A stretch of 64,000 nt of DNA from Halorussus aquaticus (GCF_024218795.1 NZ_CP100402.1:62001-126000), one strand, 5' to 3'. Shown: positions 27,627-37,729, numbered from the stretch's first letter. Numbers and translations are program-made. The notes: a model not told the origin generated them from the letters alone.

Positions 27627-28073
27627 ATGTCCATAGATACTGACGCAACCGACCCGATTCGCATCGCCTTCATGTGTGTCCAGAACGCCGGGCGCTCCCA
27701 GATGTCCACCGCGTTCGCCGAGCGCGAGCGGGATCGCCGGGGACTCGGCGACGACGTCGAGATTCTGACCGGCGGCACCCATCCAGCCGACCACGTCCAC
27801 GATGAAGTCATTGAGGTAATGGACGAAGTAGGGTTCGACCTCTCCGATCGAACACCGCGAGAGATCTCCTTGGAAGAGTTGCAGTCTTGCGACTACGTTG
27901 CCACGATGGGCTGTTCGACCCTTGACGTTGGCGAGGTGGGAGAAGATGTAGATATCCACGACTGGGCTCTGGACGATCCTGATGGAGAGGATCTTGACCG
28001 AGTGCGTGAGATTCGTAATGAAATTGAACAGCGTGTCACTGCTCTGTTCGACGAGTTCAGCGATGCACCCTGA
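27627..28073 (+). CDS. arsC: Arsenate reductase / low-molecular-weight phosphatase family
   Basis: 148 residues with phosphate-loop motif CVQNAGRSQM (C-X5-R). Downstream segments DLSDRTPREISLEEL and DYVATMGC match thioredoxin-coupled ArsC. The enzyme reduces arsenate to arsenite for export by Acr3. It starts 9 nt after the acr3 stop. The second Cys (GCSTLDVGEVG) is present, supporting the reductase role rather than a simple protein phosphatase. Confidence 0.88.
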   Translation: MSIDTDATDPIRIAFMCVQNAGRSQMSTAFAERERDRRGLGDDVEILTGGTHPADHVHDEVIEVMDEVGFDLSDRTPREISLEELQSCDYVATMGCSTLDVGEVGEDVDIHDWALDDPDGEDLDRVREIRNEIEQRVTALFDEFSDAP

Positions 28074-28240
28074 ACGGAGACACCGCTGACAGAACTGCTG
28101 TCTCTATCTACTATATTGATCAATCCACAGAGAGTCCACTTCTCGGTGCAGAATCGGAAATTCGTATTCTACCCAGAGACCGATTCGGTGAAACACCAAA
28201 TCAGTAGGGCTGCGTATCTTGTAGCCCAATTCGAAGTGGG

Positions 28241-29582
28241 TTAGCGGTACGCGTCGAACTCCTTGCCAAAGAGTAGGAAGTAGCCAGTTCCGACGAGACC
28301 AATGACAGAGGCGACCGTGAAGGCGATCTCGGGACTGACGAAATCCCAGAGATAGCCACCGAGGACAGCACTGGGGATAACCACCGTGTTCCGGAGCAGG
28401 TAGTATGTGCCCGTAACGCGGCCGCCGGTATCCTGCTCAGCGGGCCCGACGATTAGTGCCTTATGCGAGGGCAGGCCAGCGAAACGGAGTCCCGAGAACG
28501 CAAACACAAGGATCAACGCAAGTGCACTCTCCGGGGTGTTGATGAGCACAATCGGGAAAATAGCGTAGACAGCGAACCCAAGTGCGACGACGGGCTTGAG
28601 TCCCACATACTCGGCTGCCTTGGCGGCGGAAGCCATCACGAGCAGTGCGACTAGCATCTCGACGCCCAGCAGGTAGCCGAAGAATGCCTCGGGTGAAAGA
28701 TCGAGCGCGTACGTAAACCCGCCGACACCTACAGTCGTTTCGAGGCCCACGCTAAGGAACCGAGTGATTACGAGGACGAAGAATACGTAGACCATGCCGT
28801 TGGCGAACCGGACGAGGGTCGCCGACGAGTAGCGGACGGAGTTCTTCGGGCATGTCCCGGAGGTCCCGCCGGATCTGGTCGAGACCCTCGAAGGAGTCCC
28901 CGATGGTGTCTGAACTGGAGTCGTAGAGGATGTGCTGCACGATGGTACCGACGGCCCCGAATACGACCGCGACCCCGAGAACGTATTGGAAGCTGACGGT
29001 GAAGTCGGGGTGGAAGCCGATGAGGACGGCGGCCAGCACCGGACCGATCAGGAACGCGGTCCGGCGGAAGGTCTCGGTGCTGGCGAAGCCCGCGGCCAGC
29101 CGCGACGGGTCGGTCGCTTGCTTGACGACCGCGAAGGTCGCGCCGAGACCGAACGACTTCCACGCTTGTGCGAGGAACAGTCCGACGAGGATCCAGATCC
29201 AAGGCTGGATAGCAACGCCCGCGAGTTCGATCGTCCCGATGGTGGGTGCAAGCAACCAGAACCCGAAACCTGCTGTCGAGAGCAGACCGAAGATAGTGAG
29301 CGCGTACCGCGACCCAATGCGGTCGGATACCGCCCCGCCAGGGTACGGGTAGACGGCCGAGATGATGTTCCCGACCGTTCCAAACAGTCCGACGACGAAG
29401 CCAGACGCACCGAGTGCGACGATGTACTCGGGCAGGTACCGGCTGGTCATCTGGAAGCCCAGACTGAACGCGAACATCGCCAACGAGAGCACCAGTACGT
29501 CCCGTTCGAGCGCGAAGAACTGACGGAACGTATCCAGGGGTGTCGTCTCTTCCGCTTCGACCGAGACTCGTTCTTGACTCAT
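28241..29582 (-). pseudogene. MFS transporter paralogue with a frameshift
   Basis: Both halves are highly similar to the intact transporter at 8817-10148: FRQFFALERDVLVLSLAMFA at the N-terminus and ALDLSPEAFFGYLLGVEMLV in the C-half. The frame breaks near 28818, where the intact gene has LLVGDTLVRFANGMVYVFF and two bases are missing here (ACGAGGGTCGCC against ACGAGCGTGTCGCC). Everything else is open, so the event is recent or a sequencing error. Translation would stop after 276 residues. Confidence 0.75.
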
Positions 29583-29599
29583 TGGTACTGATTCAATAG

Positions 29600-29821
29600 T
29601 TACTCGTTCGACAGCCCGATTCGATCAAAGAAATCTTCGACGAGACGCCGGGTCTCGTCACGCTGAGCCCGAACTCCCTCAATATCGTCTATACCGACTG
29701 ACCCGTGGACTTCGACGTCGGCTTCCTTTGCAGCGTCTCGAGCCTCAAGATCATCCGTAAGAAGGACAGCGTTTCGATTGATTGCGAGGTAGAAGCGGAG
29801 CAGTTCGCGTTCGCAGACTGA
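29600..29821 (-). pseudogene. C-terminal fragment of a PIN-domain toxin
   Basis: The frame reads SVCERELLRFYLAINRNAVL, then LTDDLEARDAAKEADVEVHG. This matches the last third of a DUF3368-type PIN ribonuclease, including the conserved acidic TDD. An in-frame stop at 29822 and loss of the N-terminal catalytic Asp show it is inactive. It lies 1.3 kb from an intact PIN toxin-antitoxin pair. Confidence 0.55.
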
Positions 29822-29889
29822 TTATCCGTCGGCAACTCCGTTATGCTGCTGATGGATTTCTCTCAAATCCAGTATCACGACTCCGTCGG

Positions 29890-30387
29890 TTATTCAGTGG
29901 TCTGTCGGTCTTTCTCTCGGCAGGTGGCGACGAACTCTTCTACGACAGATTTGAATTCCTCGATATCCACTTTCGAGGCAAACGTTTTGAAGTTCACAGC
30001 CGTTGCTCCTTGAGGAATTCCCCGAAGTGTCTGGAAGTTTCTCTCGTATTCGTGGTAGTCCTCCGCGGCCCACGGCACTGCATCGAGGTCCGAATCGTGG
30101 TCCATCGGCATCCTCGCGGGCCAGACTTGCACTTCCCTGTTGATACTCGCAGTGAAAACACTGGGATCTCCGTGATAGTCCCCCAAGTGTGCATCAACCT
30201 TGCATTGGAAGTTGGCGTTCTTGGCCTCGCCTATAGTGACATCGTCTCCGATTTCTCTCGCAAACTCGTAGAGTTCCTTGAAGGAATTAGCCGTTCTACT
30301 AGAGATTTCACCAGTGTCCTGTTTGAGATCGAGATCAGTTAGCAACTCTTCCTCCGACTCAACGTATTCGGGGCCCGTTCGAGACAT
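29890..30387 (-). CDS. Hypothetical protein
   Basis: 165 residues, acidic, no signal peptide or membrane segment. The start is MSRTGPEYVESEEELLTDLD. A core with many Asp/Trp/Tyr residues (VWPARMPMDHDSDLDAVPWA) is not one I recognise. It may belong to the defence-like toxin/antitoxin neighbourhood, but nothing in the sequence proves this. Confidence 0.55.
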   Translation of the reverse strand: MSRTGPEYVESEEELLTDLDLKQDTGEISSRTANSFKELYEFAREIGDDVTIGEAKNANFQCKVDAHLGDYHGDPSVFTASINREVQVWPARMPMDHDSDLDAVPWAAEDYHEYERNFQTLRGIPQGATAVNFKTFASKVDIEEFKSVVEEFVATCREKDRQTTE

Positions 30388-31163
30388 CAGTCTAACTTGA
30401 AATCCGCCCTATCCTTAAGTACCTACTCTATTATGATTCCCAGCCAGTAGTTCTTCTCTCCTGTGTTCAAATCCCATCGTCTCCTTGTTGACCGAAGATG
30501 CAGAGCTACCGGGCGAGCCGTCGCTCGGTGACTCGGATGGTCCGGCCACAGACGAGGTGGCCGGATAACGGAGTGGCCGGACTCAACCATACCCCGAGAG
30601 GGACGTATCTCTAGCCCAGACTAGCTCGGTCGGCACCGAACTGGATCCGTCACGACGTGTAGACCACCCTCAACGGTGGATCCTCGTGGCGGTGACACCG
30701 TACGCTTACTCGTACGTCTCTCAGTTCCAGCGGTAGATACGGAGGGGGTGGGCTGGGAGAGTGACCGCCAACAGCGTCTGTGGCCGGGGCGGAACGTCCC
30801 CGAGGAGGGTTGTACTGGTGTATGGTGCTGTTCTCGGGGAGTCTGTTGAAATCCTCGGCAAATGAGGGGCCAACGTGCTGAATACAGCGGATGTGAGGAG
30901 GACTATGGCTGGACGGTTGACGAACAAATCCTCCTGAGTAATCAACGAGATTCCATCATCGACTACGCATGCAACTCACTAGGGCTTCGTGTTGTCGCAG
31001 TACAGTAGCTTTGAGATTTATAGTGAATACAACTAGTGAAGTGGTTGGGGCTACCTAGCGGAAGCCGGGAGCGGAATCGACAGCCGGTAAATAAAGATGG
31101 CGCAAGTTAAGGGAAAAGAGTCGGAGATCGAGTTCAGGCGGTTCGCGGTTGCAGACTGATTGC
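30388..31163. other. Long intergenic stretch
   Basis: Nearly 780 bases without a frame I can support. Stop codons are frequent in all frames, and no tRNA or repeat was found. It may be decayed coding DNA. Confidence 0.4.
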
Positions 31164-31640
31164 TCAGGGTTTCTCGGCTTGCATCAACTTTTCGGCGACG
31201 ACATTGGGCAGGTAGATGTCGTCTCTGTAGGCCTCAACGCCAGCGTCGAACGCCGTCTGCGAGATGCCACACTGCTCGAACGTCTCAATGACGAACCGCG
31301 TCCCCCACTTGGTCGCGACATCTCTCGCCTTGGCCGTCTCGACGAGCTTCTTATCGTTAGTCACTAGCACGTCCGAGTGCCGTTCAGCAAGCGCTAGACA
31401 CGTCTTGTCGGCCTCGCTGAGCGCTCCAGGAACGCCGGTCTCAGGAAGTTCGGTCACCGACTGGACCGTCAGCCACTCTGGAGCGCTGTCCACGTCGCGG
31501 TCCGGTAGGAACTCGGCCGTCCAGATGCGTTCCGGTACTCGAAGTTTGTCCTCCGGTGAGTAGAACGCCAGCGAATCGAACCAGCCAGCGCTGTAGAAGG
31601 AGCTAAGAATCACGTTGTCCAGTACGAACGACATGCTCAC
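31164..31640 (-). CDS. PIN-domain toxin
   Basis: 158 residues. The acidic residues of the PIN ribonuclease fold appear as VLDNVILSSF, LSEADKTCLALAE and VLVTNDKKLVE. It is probably a toxin cutting RNA. The start ATG overlaps the antitoxin stop by 4 nt (ATGA), a sign of translational coupling; an alternative ATG lies two codons later. The antitoxin is encoded first, as is usual. Confidence 0.75.
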   Translation of the reverse strand: MSMSFVLDNVILSSFYSAGWFDSLAFYSPEDKLRVPERIWTAEFLPDRDVDSAPEWLTVQSVTELPETGVPGALSEADKTCLALAERHSDVLVTNDKKLVETAKARDVATKWGTRFVIETFEQCGISQTAFDAGVEAYRDDIYLPNVVAEKLMQAEKP

Positions 31641-32476
31641 TCGGAGTCGAAGACCTCCGTTCCCTCGAACAACTCACTCGGGTCGTCGGGACCATACCGC
31701 GGCCGGATGCCGTGGTCGGCCAGCAACTCCTCAAACTCCTCAACGCGGACATCCGCGAGTTCTGCGCCACGGCTCACCGAGATGTCCAACTTCTCGTAGG
31801 CGAGGACTGCGCCTTCGTGCTTGACCTCTTCACCGATGGCGTCGATGGATCGCTCCGGCGGGTACACGCTAGGGTCCTCGCCGCTGGCTTCGGCCAGACA
31901 GTACTCCGCGAAGGCGATGTCCAGGAGCATGTCGTCAGTCACGTGAGTCTGCTCGCCCTCACCGATAAGGACGACACGACTTATGAGGGCGTGCCAGCAG
32001 GCGAACAGGCTGTCGGTGTCGGTCGAGCGATCGAGACGCCGCTCCAGTTCATACTGCACGTCAAGGACCCTATCGAAGTACAGCCCAAGAATCAACGCCT
32101 CGCGCTCCTGGTTCCGGCCCTTGAGGAGTTGCTCTAGTGCTTGCTCGCGCATCTCGGTCAGCGGCCGCTCGACGATGCCCGTCAACTTGCTGAGGACCTT
32201 CGCCCCGCCTAGGTCGCCGATCAACCATGCGGCCCGCTTCACGAAGGACTGCTTGTCGTCGTCCCCGAAGCCATAGGTCTCGCCAACCTCCGCCGGGGAC
32301 ATTCGGAAGCGTTCTTCGGCTGGCTTGTCCACGACCTCCTCGGCTGTTGCGACGAAACTCGGGAGGTCGAAGACGTCGGCGGCACTCTCAAGAAGGGAGA
32401 GAACGGACCGATACTCGGTCGAGAGTCGCTCGAACGGTCCCCGACCGGACTCGAAGTTCTTCTCGGTTGCCGCCAT
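31637..32476 (-). CDS. Large antitoxin with UPF0175-like C-terminus
   Basis: 279 residues. The last 75 residues, AVLAYEKLDISVSRGAELAD followed by VRVEEFEELLADHGIRPRY, match UPF0175-type antitoxins, which bind PIN toxins and operator DNA. The first 200 residues are an extra helical domain with no motif I recognise (FVKRAAWLIGDLGGAKVLSK). UPF0175 antitoxins are usually about 80-100 residues, so this one is unusually long. The start MAATEKNFES is preferred over one five codons upstream. Confidence 0.7.
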   Translation of the reverse strand: MAATEKNFESGRGPFERLSTEYRSVLSLLESAADVFDLPSFVATAEEVVDKPAEERFRMSPAEVGETYGFGDDDKQSFVKRAAWLIGDLGGAKVLSKLTGIVERPLTEMREQALEQLLKGRNQEREALILGLYFDRVLDVQYELERRLDRSTDTDSLFACWHALISRVVLIGEGEQTHVTDDMLLDIAFAEYCLAEASGEDPSVYPPERSIDAIGEEVKHEGAVLAYEKLDISVSRGAELADVRVEEFEELLADHGIRPRYGPDDPSELFEGTEVFDSE

Positions 32477-32687
32477 ACTGGTCTCTATCATAAATAGTGC
32501 GCCCGTCCGTTAAGTCTCTAATGGTGATTATGCCCCCTCGTGAAGATTCCACTTTCTATTGTATTTTCTATATGCTGATATAGTTATGCTCCTTTGTTTC
32601 GTTTACTATACAAAATTGTTGTTCTTATTATATAACATTCAGAGTCTTTTCATACGAATATTCTATGATTAACTAACTATTTCACTT

Positions 32688-33044
32688 TTGCTCGTTGTAG
32701 TAGAGCAAGATTCCATAACAAGGAGACTGTTTCCCACCGTGTTTTCACTCGTAGTTTTAATTCCTTTAGGATTATACTTCCTCCAGAGGAATGTGTTGTT
32801 TGGTGCCACATTGCTTGCAGCCGCTTGTCTAACAGTCCTCGCATTCATATCGCCGTCTTTCGAGGATTTTGTCGAGGAAAACCGAGTCACTATGTCCGCT
32901 CTATTACTTGTCGTCTTCGGACTGTCGGGTGTCACGTTTTATTTCGATAACGAACTTCAATTTGCGCTTATATTGTGGGCTGCTGCGTTTCTACTTGCGA
33001 TATTGATCGCACTCGAGATTTGGAACAAGAAAACATTTGGATAA
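32688..33044 (+). CDS. AT-rich small membrane protein
   Basis: 118 residues with three or four hydrophobic helices (RLFPTVFSLVVLIPLGLYFL and SALLLVVFGLSGVTFYFDNE). The only available start is TTG at 32688. The gene and the 170 bases before it are far more AT-rich than neighbours, suggesting foreign origin. No family recognised. Confidence 0.5.
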   Translation: MLVVVEQDSITRRLFPTVFSLVVLIPLGLYFLQRNVLFGATLLAAACLTVLAFISPSFEDFVEENRVTMSALLLVVFGLSGVTFYFDNELQFALILWAAAFLLAILIALEIWNKKTFG

Positions 33045-33435
33045 ATACTACACCCCTGTAGTTGTCGCTTTCCTATCGAGTTCTAGAGACACCCTTGCGG
33101 GTTAAAGCGTCTTCTCGGCAGGGCCTTCTTCTCGAAAACCGTCGTTCCAGACCCACCCAAAATAGATATTCCGGGGGTGCTAATTGTGTACTCGAACGCG
33201 GCTTCGAAAATATCTGAGTGACGTAGTCGATCACCCTCAACTGCTCGGTGGTGTCTGCAGTCTCGCGGAGTTCACATCACACGCGGTCCTCGAGGATACG
33301 GAGGGGTTCGGTTTGCTGTATCGGTCTCCCGGAGTTGGCGGTGGATGCACTCGTATTCGTCGGCGTCGAACCTACACATTCAGACCGCCAAAGAGTACGT
33401 TCGAATAGGAGAATGCATTCGAGTATTCGATGGAC
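33045..33435. other. Intergenic, no certain gene
   Basis: A weak plus-strand frame (33184-33408) lacks any recognisable family. No promoter-like or repeat structure was seen. Confidence 0.35.
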
Positions 33436-34236
33436 TTACGCGATGTCTTTCCTCCGGAACCACTCCGCGCTGGCGGCCACGAGCAGTGCTGTGCCCGTTA
33501 GCAGGACGAGTGCGCCCGCGAGGTCGTATTCGCCCTGCACCAGTATCGCGGTCGGGTCGTAGTACCGGGTCGGACTGATCGCGCTGAGCCAGTCGGCGTC
33601 CGCCGAGGCGCTGACGGATTCCAGCAGGAACAGTCCGAAGACGGCTCCGAGTCCGCCCCGCTTGGCCACGTCGGCGGTGTCGAACGCGACCGAGAGCACG
33701 AGGCCGATGGCCCCGCACGCGAGCAGGTAGGGGATCGATAGTAGGTGGGCCATGGCGAGGTCGGCGACCGAGATGGATTCGTTGATGGCAAGGACGGTGA
33801 CGTACACCGCGGTGCCGACGACGAGGTTGATCGCGACCACGACCGGTACGAGTGAGAGGAACTTCTCGACGACGACTTGGCGGCGTGTGATGGGTGCCGC
33901 GAGCAGGAGGTCCATCCGGTCGCGCTCCACGTCGTCCGCGACGAGGCCACCAGCGAGGTATGCGGCGTAGATGCCGAGCATCAGCACCCAGAAGAACTGG
34001 TAAAGTTCGATCGCAAGGAATCCCTCGATGCTCGTAATCGAAACTGCGCCAGTCGCGCCGAAGGCGGCCCTGACCGCGGGCGGGAGACTCTCCATGTAGG
34101 CCTCGAAGTCAACGCCTGAAGAGGCGATGGAGGGGAACAGGCTGACGAACAGCAGCGACATTGCCGCGAGCAAGGCCGCCAGCACCAGCGTCCCTTTCAT
34201 CTTGCGCTCGGACTCGTACTCGGCGATCTCAAGCAT
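33436..34236 (-). CDS. ABC-2 type exporter permease
   Basis: 266 residues with six hydrophobic segments. The start MLEIAEYESERKMKGTLVLA and the loop DDVERDRMDLLLAAPITRRQ are typical of haloarchaeal ABC-2 permeases. It overlaps the ATPase gene by 8 nt, so both are made from one transcript. The exported compound is unknown; drug or lipid export is common for this type. Confidence 0.8.
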   Translation of the reverse strand: MLEIAEYESERKMKGTLVLAALLAAMSLLFVSLFPSIASSGVDFEAYMESLPPAVRAAFGATGAVSITSIEGFLAIELYQFFWVLMLGIYAAYLAGGLVADDVERDRMDLLLAAPITRRQVVVEKFLSLVPVVVAINLVVGTAVYVTVLAINESISVADLAMAHLLSIPYLLACGAIGLVLSVAFDTADVAKRGGLGAVFGLFLLESVSASADADWLSAISPTRYYDPTAILVQGEYDLAGALVLLTGTALLVAASAEWFRRKDIA

Positions 34237-35191
34237 CAGTCTCACCTCCCGTAGACGCGGGGGTTTCGGCTGGCGTCTCGCTCGCTCCGGCGTCACCGTT
34301 ACCCGAGGGGGCCGCCTTCCCATCGTAGAACTTCATGAACACGTCTTCAAGTGGGGCTTCCTCGATTTCGAGGTCCCGAACGCGGTACTGCTGGAGGTGG
34401 TCGAGCAGGGCGTCGTACTCGCCGGTGAACATGAACGAGGCATCGCCGTCGGACGTGTCGAAGTCATGGACGCCCGCGAGCGCGAAGTCTCCGGGGTCTA
34501 GCGACCCCTCGACGCTGATGTGGACACGCTTTCCGCTCCGGTCAAGCAGTTCCTCGACGCCCTCCATCGTGACGAGGTGGCCGTTCCGGATGATTCCCAC
34601 GCGGTCGCAGACCCTCCGAACCTCGCTCAGGATGTGGCTGGAAAAGAAGAACGTGGTGCCCTGCTCCTGTTCGTCCTCGATGAAGTCGTAGAGGCGCTCC
34701 TGCATCAGGGGGTCCAACCCGGAGGTAGGTTCGTCCATGATCACGAGGTCGGGGTCGTGCATGAACGTCAGGACGAGGGCGAGTTTCTGGCGATTCCCTG
34801 TGGAGTACTCGCCGATTTCGCGGCCGACCGGCGGATCGAAGATTTCGAGAAGTTCGTCGCTTCGCTCGTCGCTCTTGAGGTCGCCGTGATAGCGAATCAG
34901 CCGTCGGCCGGTCACCCCTTCGTCGAATCCGGGGTCACTGGGCAGATAGCCGATCCGGCGTTTGGCCTCGATGAGGTCGGCCTCGTCGGTCACGTCCCGG
35001 CCCAGCACGGTCGCAGAACCGTCTGTTGGTTCGATGAACCCGAGGAGGGTCCGGATGGTCGTGGTCTTGCCTGCGCCGTTCGGACCGAGGAAGCCGAACA
35101 CCTCGCCCTCTCGGACCGTGAAGGAGAGGTCGGTGATGGCCCGGGTATCGCCGTAGTACTTCGTCAGGTCCTCGGTTTCGATGGCGCTCAT
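34229..35191 (-). CDS. ABC exporter ATP-binding protein
   Basis: 320 residues. Walker A is GPNGAGKTTTIR, the signature is YSTGNRQKLALVL (a variant of LSGGQ usual in this subfamily), Walker B is LVIMDEPTSGLDP and the switch His is in FFFSSHILSE. A C-terminal extension with an ASETPAETPAST tail follows. It energises the adjacent permease. Confidence 0.88.
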   Translation of the reverse strand: MSAIETEDLTKYYGDTRAITDLSFTVREGEVFGFLGPNGAGKTTTIRTLLGFIEPTDGSATVLGRDVTDEADLIEAKRRIGYLPSDPGFDEGVTGRRLIRYHGDLKSDERSDELLEIFDPPVGREIGEYSTGNRQKLALVLTFMHDPDLVIMDEPTSGLDPLMQERLYDFIEDEQEQGTTFFFSSHILSEVRRVCDRVGIIRNGHLVTMEGVEELLDRSGKRVHISVEGSLDPGDFALAGVHDFDTSDGDASFMFTGEYDALLDHLQQYRVRDLEIEEAPLEDVFMKFYDGKAAPSGNGDAGASETPAETPASTGGETDA

Positions 35192-35687
35192 AACATCACG
35201 TTCGATACGTAGAAGTGTGAACGCATGAATGAATTGGTCAGTCGTTCACTATCGGCATAGTCTCGCTTCTAGCCCCGAACGGGGCTTTTGAAAATCCACG
35301 TGTCACTCGCAGTGATTGTACTGTTCGTCGTTGCTGTACTAGCGTGGGGAATCTCACTAGCTACGAATTAACTGGGCAAGACAGTCTTCACGTCTGTCCT
35401 GTATTTTAACGACGGTACTCTCGGTGACCTATTTGTCGTCCGCGCATGTCGGTCGTCTTACTGGCGGCCCACGTCAGAAAGCCATCGACAGTTTCGAGGA
35501 AGTCCCGCCGTCGTCAATTCGAGCAAGCGATGAGAATTTACTCCTCGACGATAGGTCGGGCCTCGTTCCGGAATCCCTCAGAGACTTCGATAGCGTGCGC
35601 CTTGTCCGCTCGAACCATCGGTGAGGTTCGGTCGTCTCCACAGCCACTCTGTAGCACCTTCGTTAATCTGTGGTCGTAGTGTCATCG
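35192..35687. other. Intergenic with a possible tiny membrane peptide
   Basis: A TTG-started frame at 35288-35371 encodes KIHVSLAVIVLFVVAVLAWG and ends ISLATN. It is a single helix with weak support. The rest holds short, broken frames only. Confidence 0.3.
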
Positions 35688-36764
35688 TCACGGCCTGGCT
35701 TCGAGTACCAGATTGAATGGCGTCTCGGTGGCTCGCCGGAAGTGACTGAAGCCACCCTTAGTGACTACTTCGCGCAGTCGCGCTTCACCAGCTTGCGCGC
35801 CCAGCGCCGGGTCAGCCCCCTGGTCGAGCGAGTTCGGCGTGCAGAACATCGTTGAGAACCCATAGAACACCCGCCCCACCGGGTTGAGGTTGTCCTCGAC
35901 TCGGTCGTTGGCGAACGGTTCGACCAGCATCCACGTACCGTCGGCGGCGAGCGTCTCCCGGACGTGCGCGGCAACGCCGACCGGATCACCCATATCATGG
36001 TAGCAGTCGAACATCGTCACCACGTCGTACTCGGACCCATTGTACTCCTTCGCCGTCCCCACTTCGAAGTCGACGCGGTCGGCGACGCCAGCCTCCTCCG
36101 CTCGTTCACGTGCGGTGTCGATCGAATGCTCGTGGTAGTCGATTCCGACGAACGTCGAGTCGGGGTAGGCCTCGGCCATGATAATCGTCGATGCCCCGTG
36201 GCCACAACCGACGTCGGCGAGGCGTCCGCCCGCTTTGAGCCTCGCATCTACTCCGTCGAGCGCGGGAATCCACTCGTCTACGAGACTGGCCGCATAGCTG
36301 GGTTTGTAGAAGCGTTCCGTGGCGGAGAACAGTTCCGGGTGCTGTTCGTGCCATCCGACTCCCTCGCCGGTCCGGAACGCCGCTTCGATGTCGTCTTGGA
36401 CGGCTGCGATAACGGTATTGGTTCCCTGGAAGCCGCCGAGCATGAACGCCGGACTGTCTTCGTCAGCCAACACGACTGTCTGCTCTGGGGAGAGACTGTA
36501 ACGTGCGGTTTCGGAATCGTAGGTAACATACCCGCCAGCGGCCTGTGAGCGCAGCCACTCACGGATGTAGCGTTCATTTGTGTCGGTGTGTTCAGCCAGC
36601 TCTCCGGCGTTCAGCGGTCCCGCGTCGGCCAGTGCCGTGTAGAGGCCGAGCGTATCGCCGATGTCGGCTAACGCGGCTTGGAATGCGCCTCCGAGGTCGC
36701 TCACGGCTGTCCCGACGAGTTCGTTCAGTTGTTCTTCGTCGATAGTGGGTTCTTCGATAGACAT
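35688..36764 (-). CDS. Winged-helix SAM-dependent methyltransferase
   Basis: 358 residues. Residues 1-110 form a dimerisation/winged-helix region (LAEHTDTNERYIREWLRSQA), and residues 150-350 form a Rossmann methyltransferase with motif I LADVGCGHGAST and acidic loop VGIDYHEHS. The architecture is that of Rv2258c-like small-molecule methyltransferases. The substrate is unknown. It has no operon partner; an HTH regulator gene lies 165 nt upstream on the same strand. Confidence 0.8.
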   Translation of the reverse strand: MSIEEPTIDEEQLNELVGTAVSDLGGAFQAALADIGDTLGLYTALADAGPLNAGELAEHTDTNERYIREWLRSQAAGGYVTYDSETARYSLSPEQTVVLADEDSPAFMLGGFQGTNTVIAAVQDDIEAAFRTGEGVGWHEQHPELFSATERFYKPSYAASLVDEWIPALDGVDARLKAGGRLADVGCGHGASTIIMAEAYPDSTFVGIDYHEHSIDTARERAEEAGVADRVDFEVGTAKEYNGSEYDVVTMFDCYHDMGDPVGVAAHVRETLAADGTWMLVEPFANDRVEDNLNPVGRVFYGFSTMFCTPNSLDQGADPALGAQAGEARLREVVTKGGFSHFRRATETPFNLVLEARP

Positions 36765-36928
36765 GGTTCTTGTCCGGATTCTCCGTGAAGAGTCACTGTA
36801 TTTCGGCTCTGCACTACTTCTCCACGAGAATCTGTACGACCAAGGTACGAATGTACATTCCTAGTGAAACCGTTTCACCACGTGAAACCCCTCGATGATC
36901 GTGGCGGTCCCCGGGCGAAACAGACCCG

Positions 36929-37729
36929 TCACGTGACGAGGGTCGCATCGTCGATGAGTCGGGCGTCGTTTCGGTATTGCTCGTAGACCGATTCGGCCCA
37001 CGCGAGCGCCGACGGCGAATCGGTGTCGACGACCGCCTTGAGCATGCCCGTCTCGACATCGTGACAGCAGATGCCGACCCGATCGTCGTAGATGCCGAGC
37101 CCACACCAGTCGCTGTCCGGCAGCGCGTCGTGCATTAAGGTGGTGCAGTTCTCACAGGCATCTGCTTCCGCGACCTTCTCGGGGTTCCAAGCCACGATCG
37201 TCTCCAAGACGTCCGGAGAATAGATGAACTCGAACTCCATTCCGTCGAGGATGGCTCGGCACGCCACTTCGAGATTGCAAGTCTTCACAACTGTGGTTCC
37301 GAACCCACGCATCGACTCGGTACCTTCGATAAGTTGCGTGACGCGTTCGACGGGTTGGTACGGATACCCTGATCCCGGGTAGGAGACGGTGGCGTCGGCG
37401 AACAGGTCGACCGTGAATCCCGGCATCTCGCGCGGGAGCCACGGCACGATATCGCGTAGTTTCTGCTCCATCTCCATCGCCTCGCGGAGGTCCATGAACC
37501 GCTCTGCGACGAATTCGCCCAGCCGCGTCAGTCGGTAGATTCGTCCGTCTCGGGAGATCCACCGTCGCTCTTCGAAGTCGCAGAGGATTCGCCCCATGGT
37601 CGGCGAGGATGCGCCCGTCGTGACACGCAGGTCGTTTCGATCACAGGGACGCTCGGCTAGTGCGTCGAGTACCTCGATACGGTGGTCCGAGCGTGCGAGA
37701 AACTCAATCTCGTCGATTGGCGAGTTCAT
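36929..37729 (-). CDS. Haloarchaeal HTH regulator (FilR1-like)
   Basis: 266 residues. The N-terminal winged helix is IEFLARSDHRIEVLDALAER through RNDLRVTTGASSPTMGRIL, followed by a ligand domain of about 180 residues resembling FilR1-type middle domains. It contains a Cys pair in DACENCTTL and CGLGIYDDRVGICCHD. The start MNSPIDEIEFL is preferred over a longer in-frame one. It probably controls the nearby methyltransferase or hydrolase. Confidence 0.75.
   Translation of the reverse strand: MNSPIDEIEFLARSDHRIEVLDALAERPCDRNDLRVTTGASSPTMGRILCDFEERRWISRDGRIYRLTRLGEFVAERFMDLREAMEMEQKLRDIVPWLPREMPGFTVDLFADATVSYPGSGYPYQPVERVTQLIEGTESMRGFGTTVVKTCNLEVACRAILDGMEFEFIYSPDVLETIVAWNPEKVAEADACENCTTLMHDALPDSDWCGLGIYDDRVGICCHDVETGMLKAVVDTDSPSALAWAESVYEQYRNDARLIDDATLVT

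Noticed and set aside
30455..30475. TGTTCAAATCCCAT as a tRNA T-arm
   Set aside because: The flanking bases do not form the T-stem, and no acceptor, D or anticodon arm is present.
29800..31165. Shared TTCGCG-TGCAGACTGATT near 29805 and 31145 as attachment sites
   Set aside because: The match is about 20 bases with mismatches, one copy lies inside the PIN fragment, and there is no integrase.
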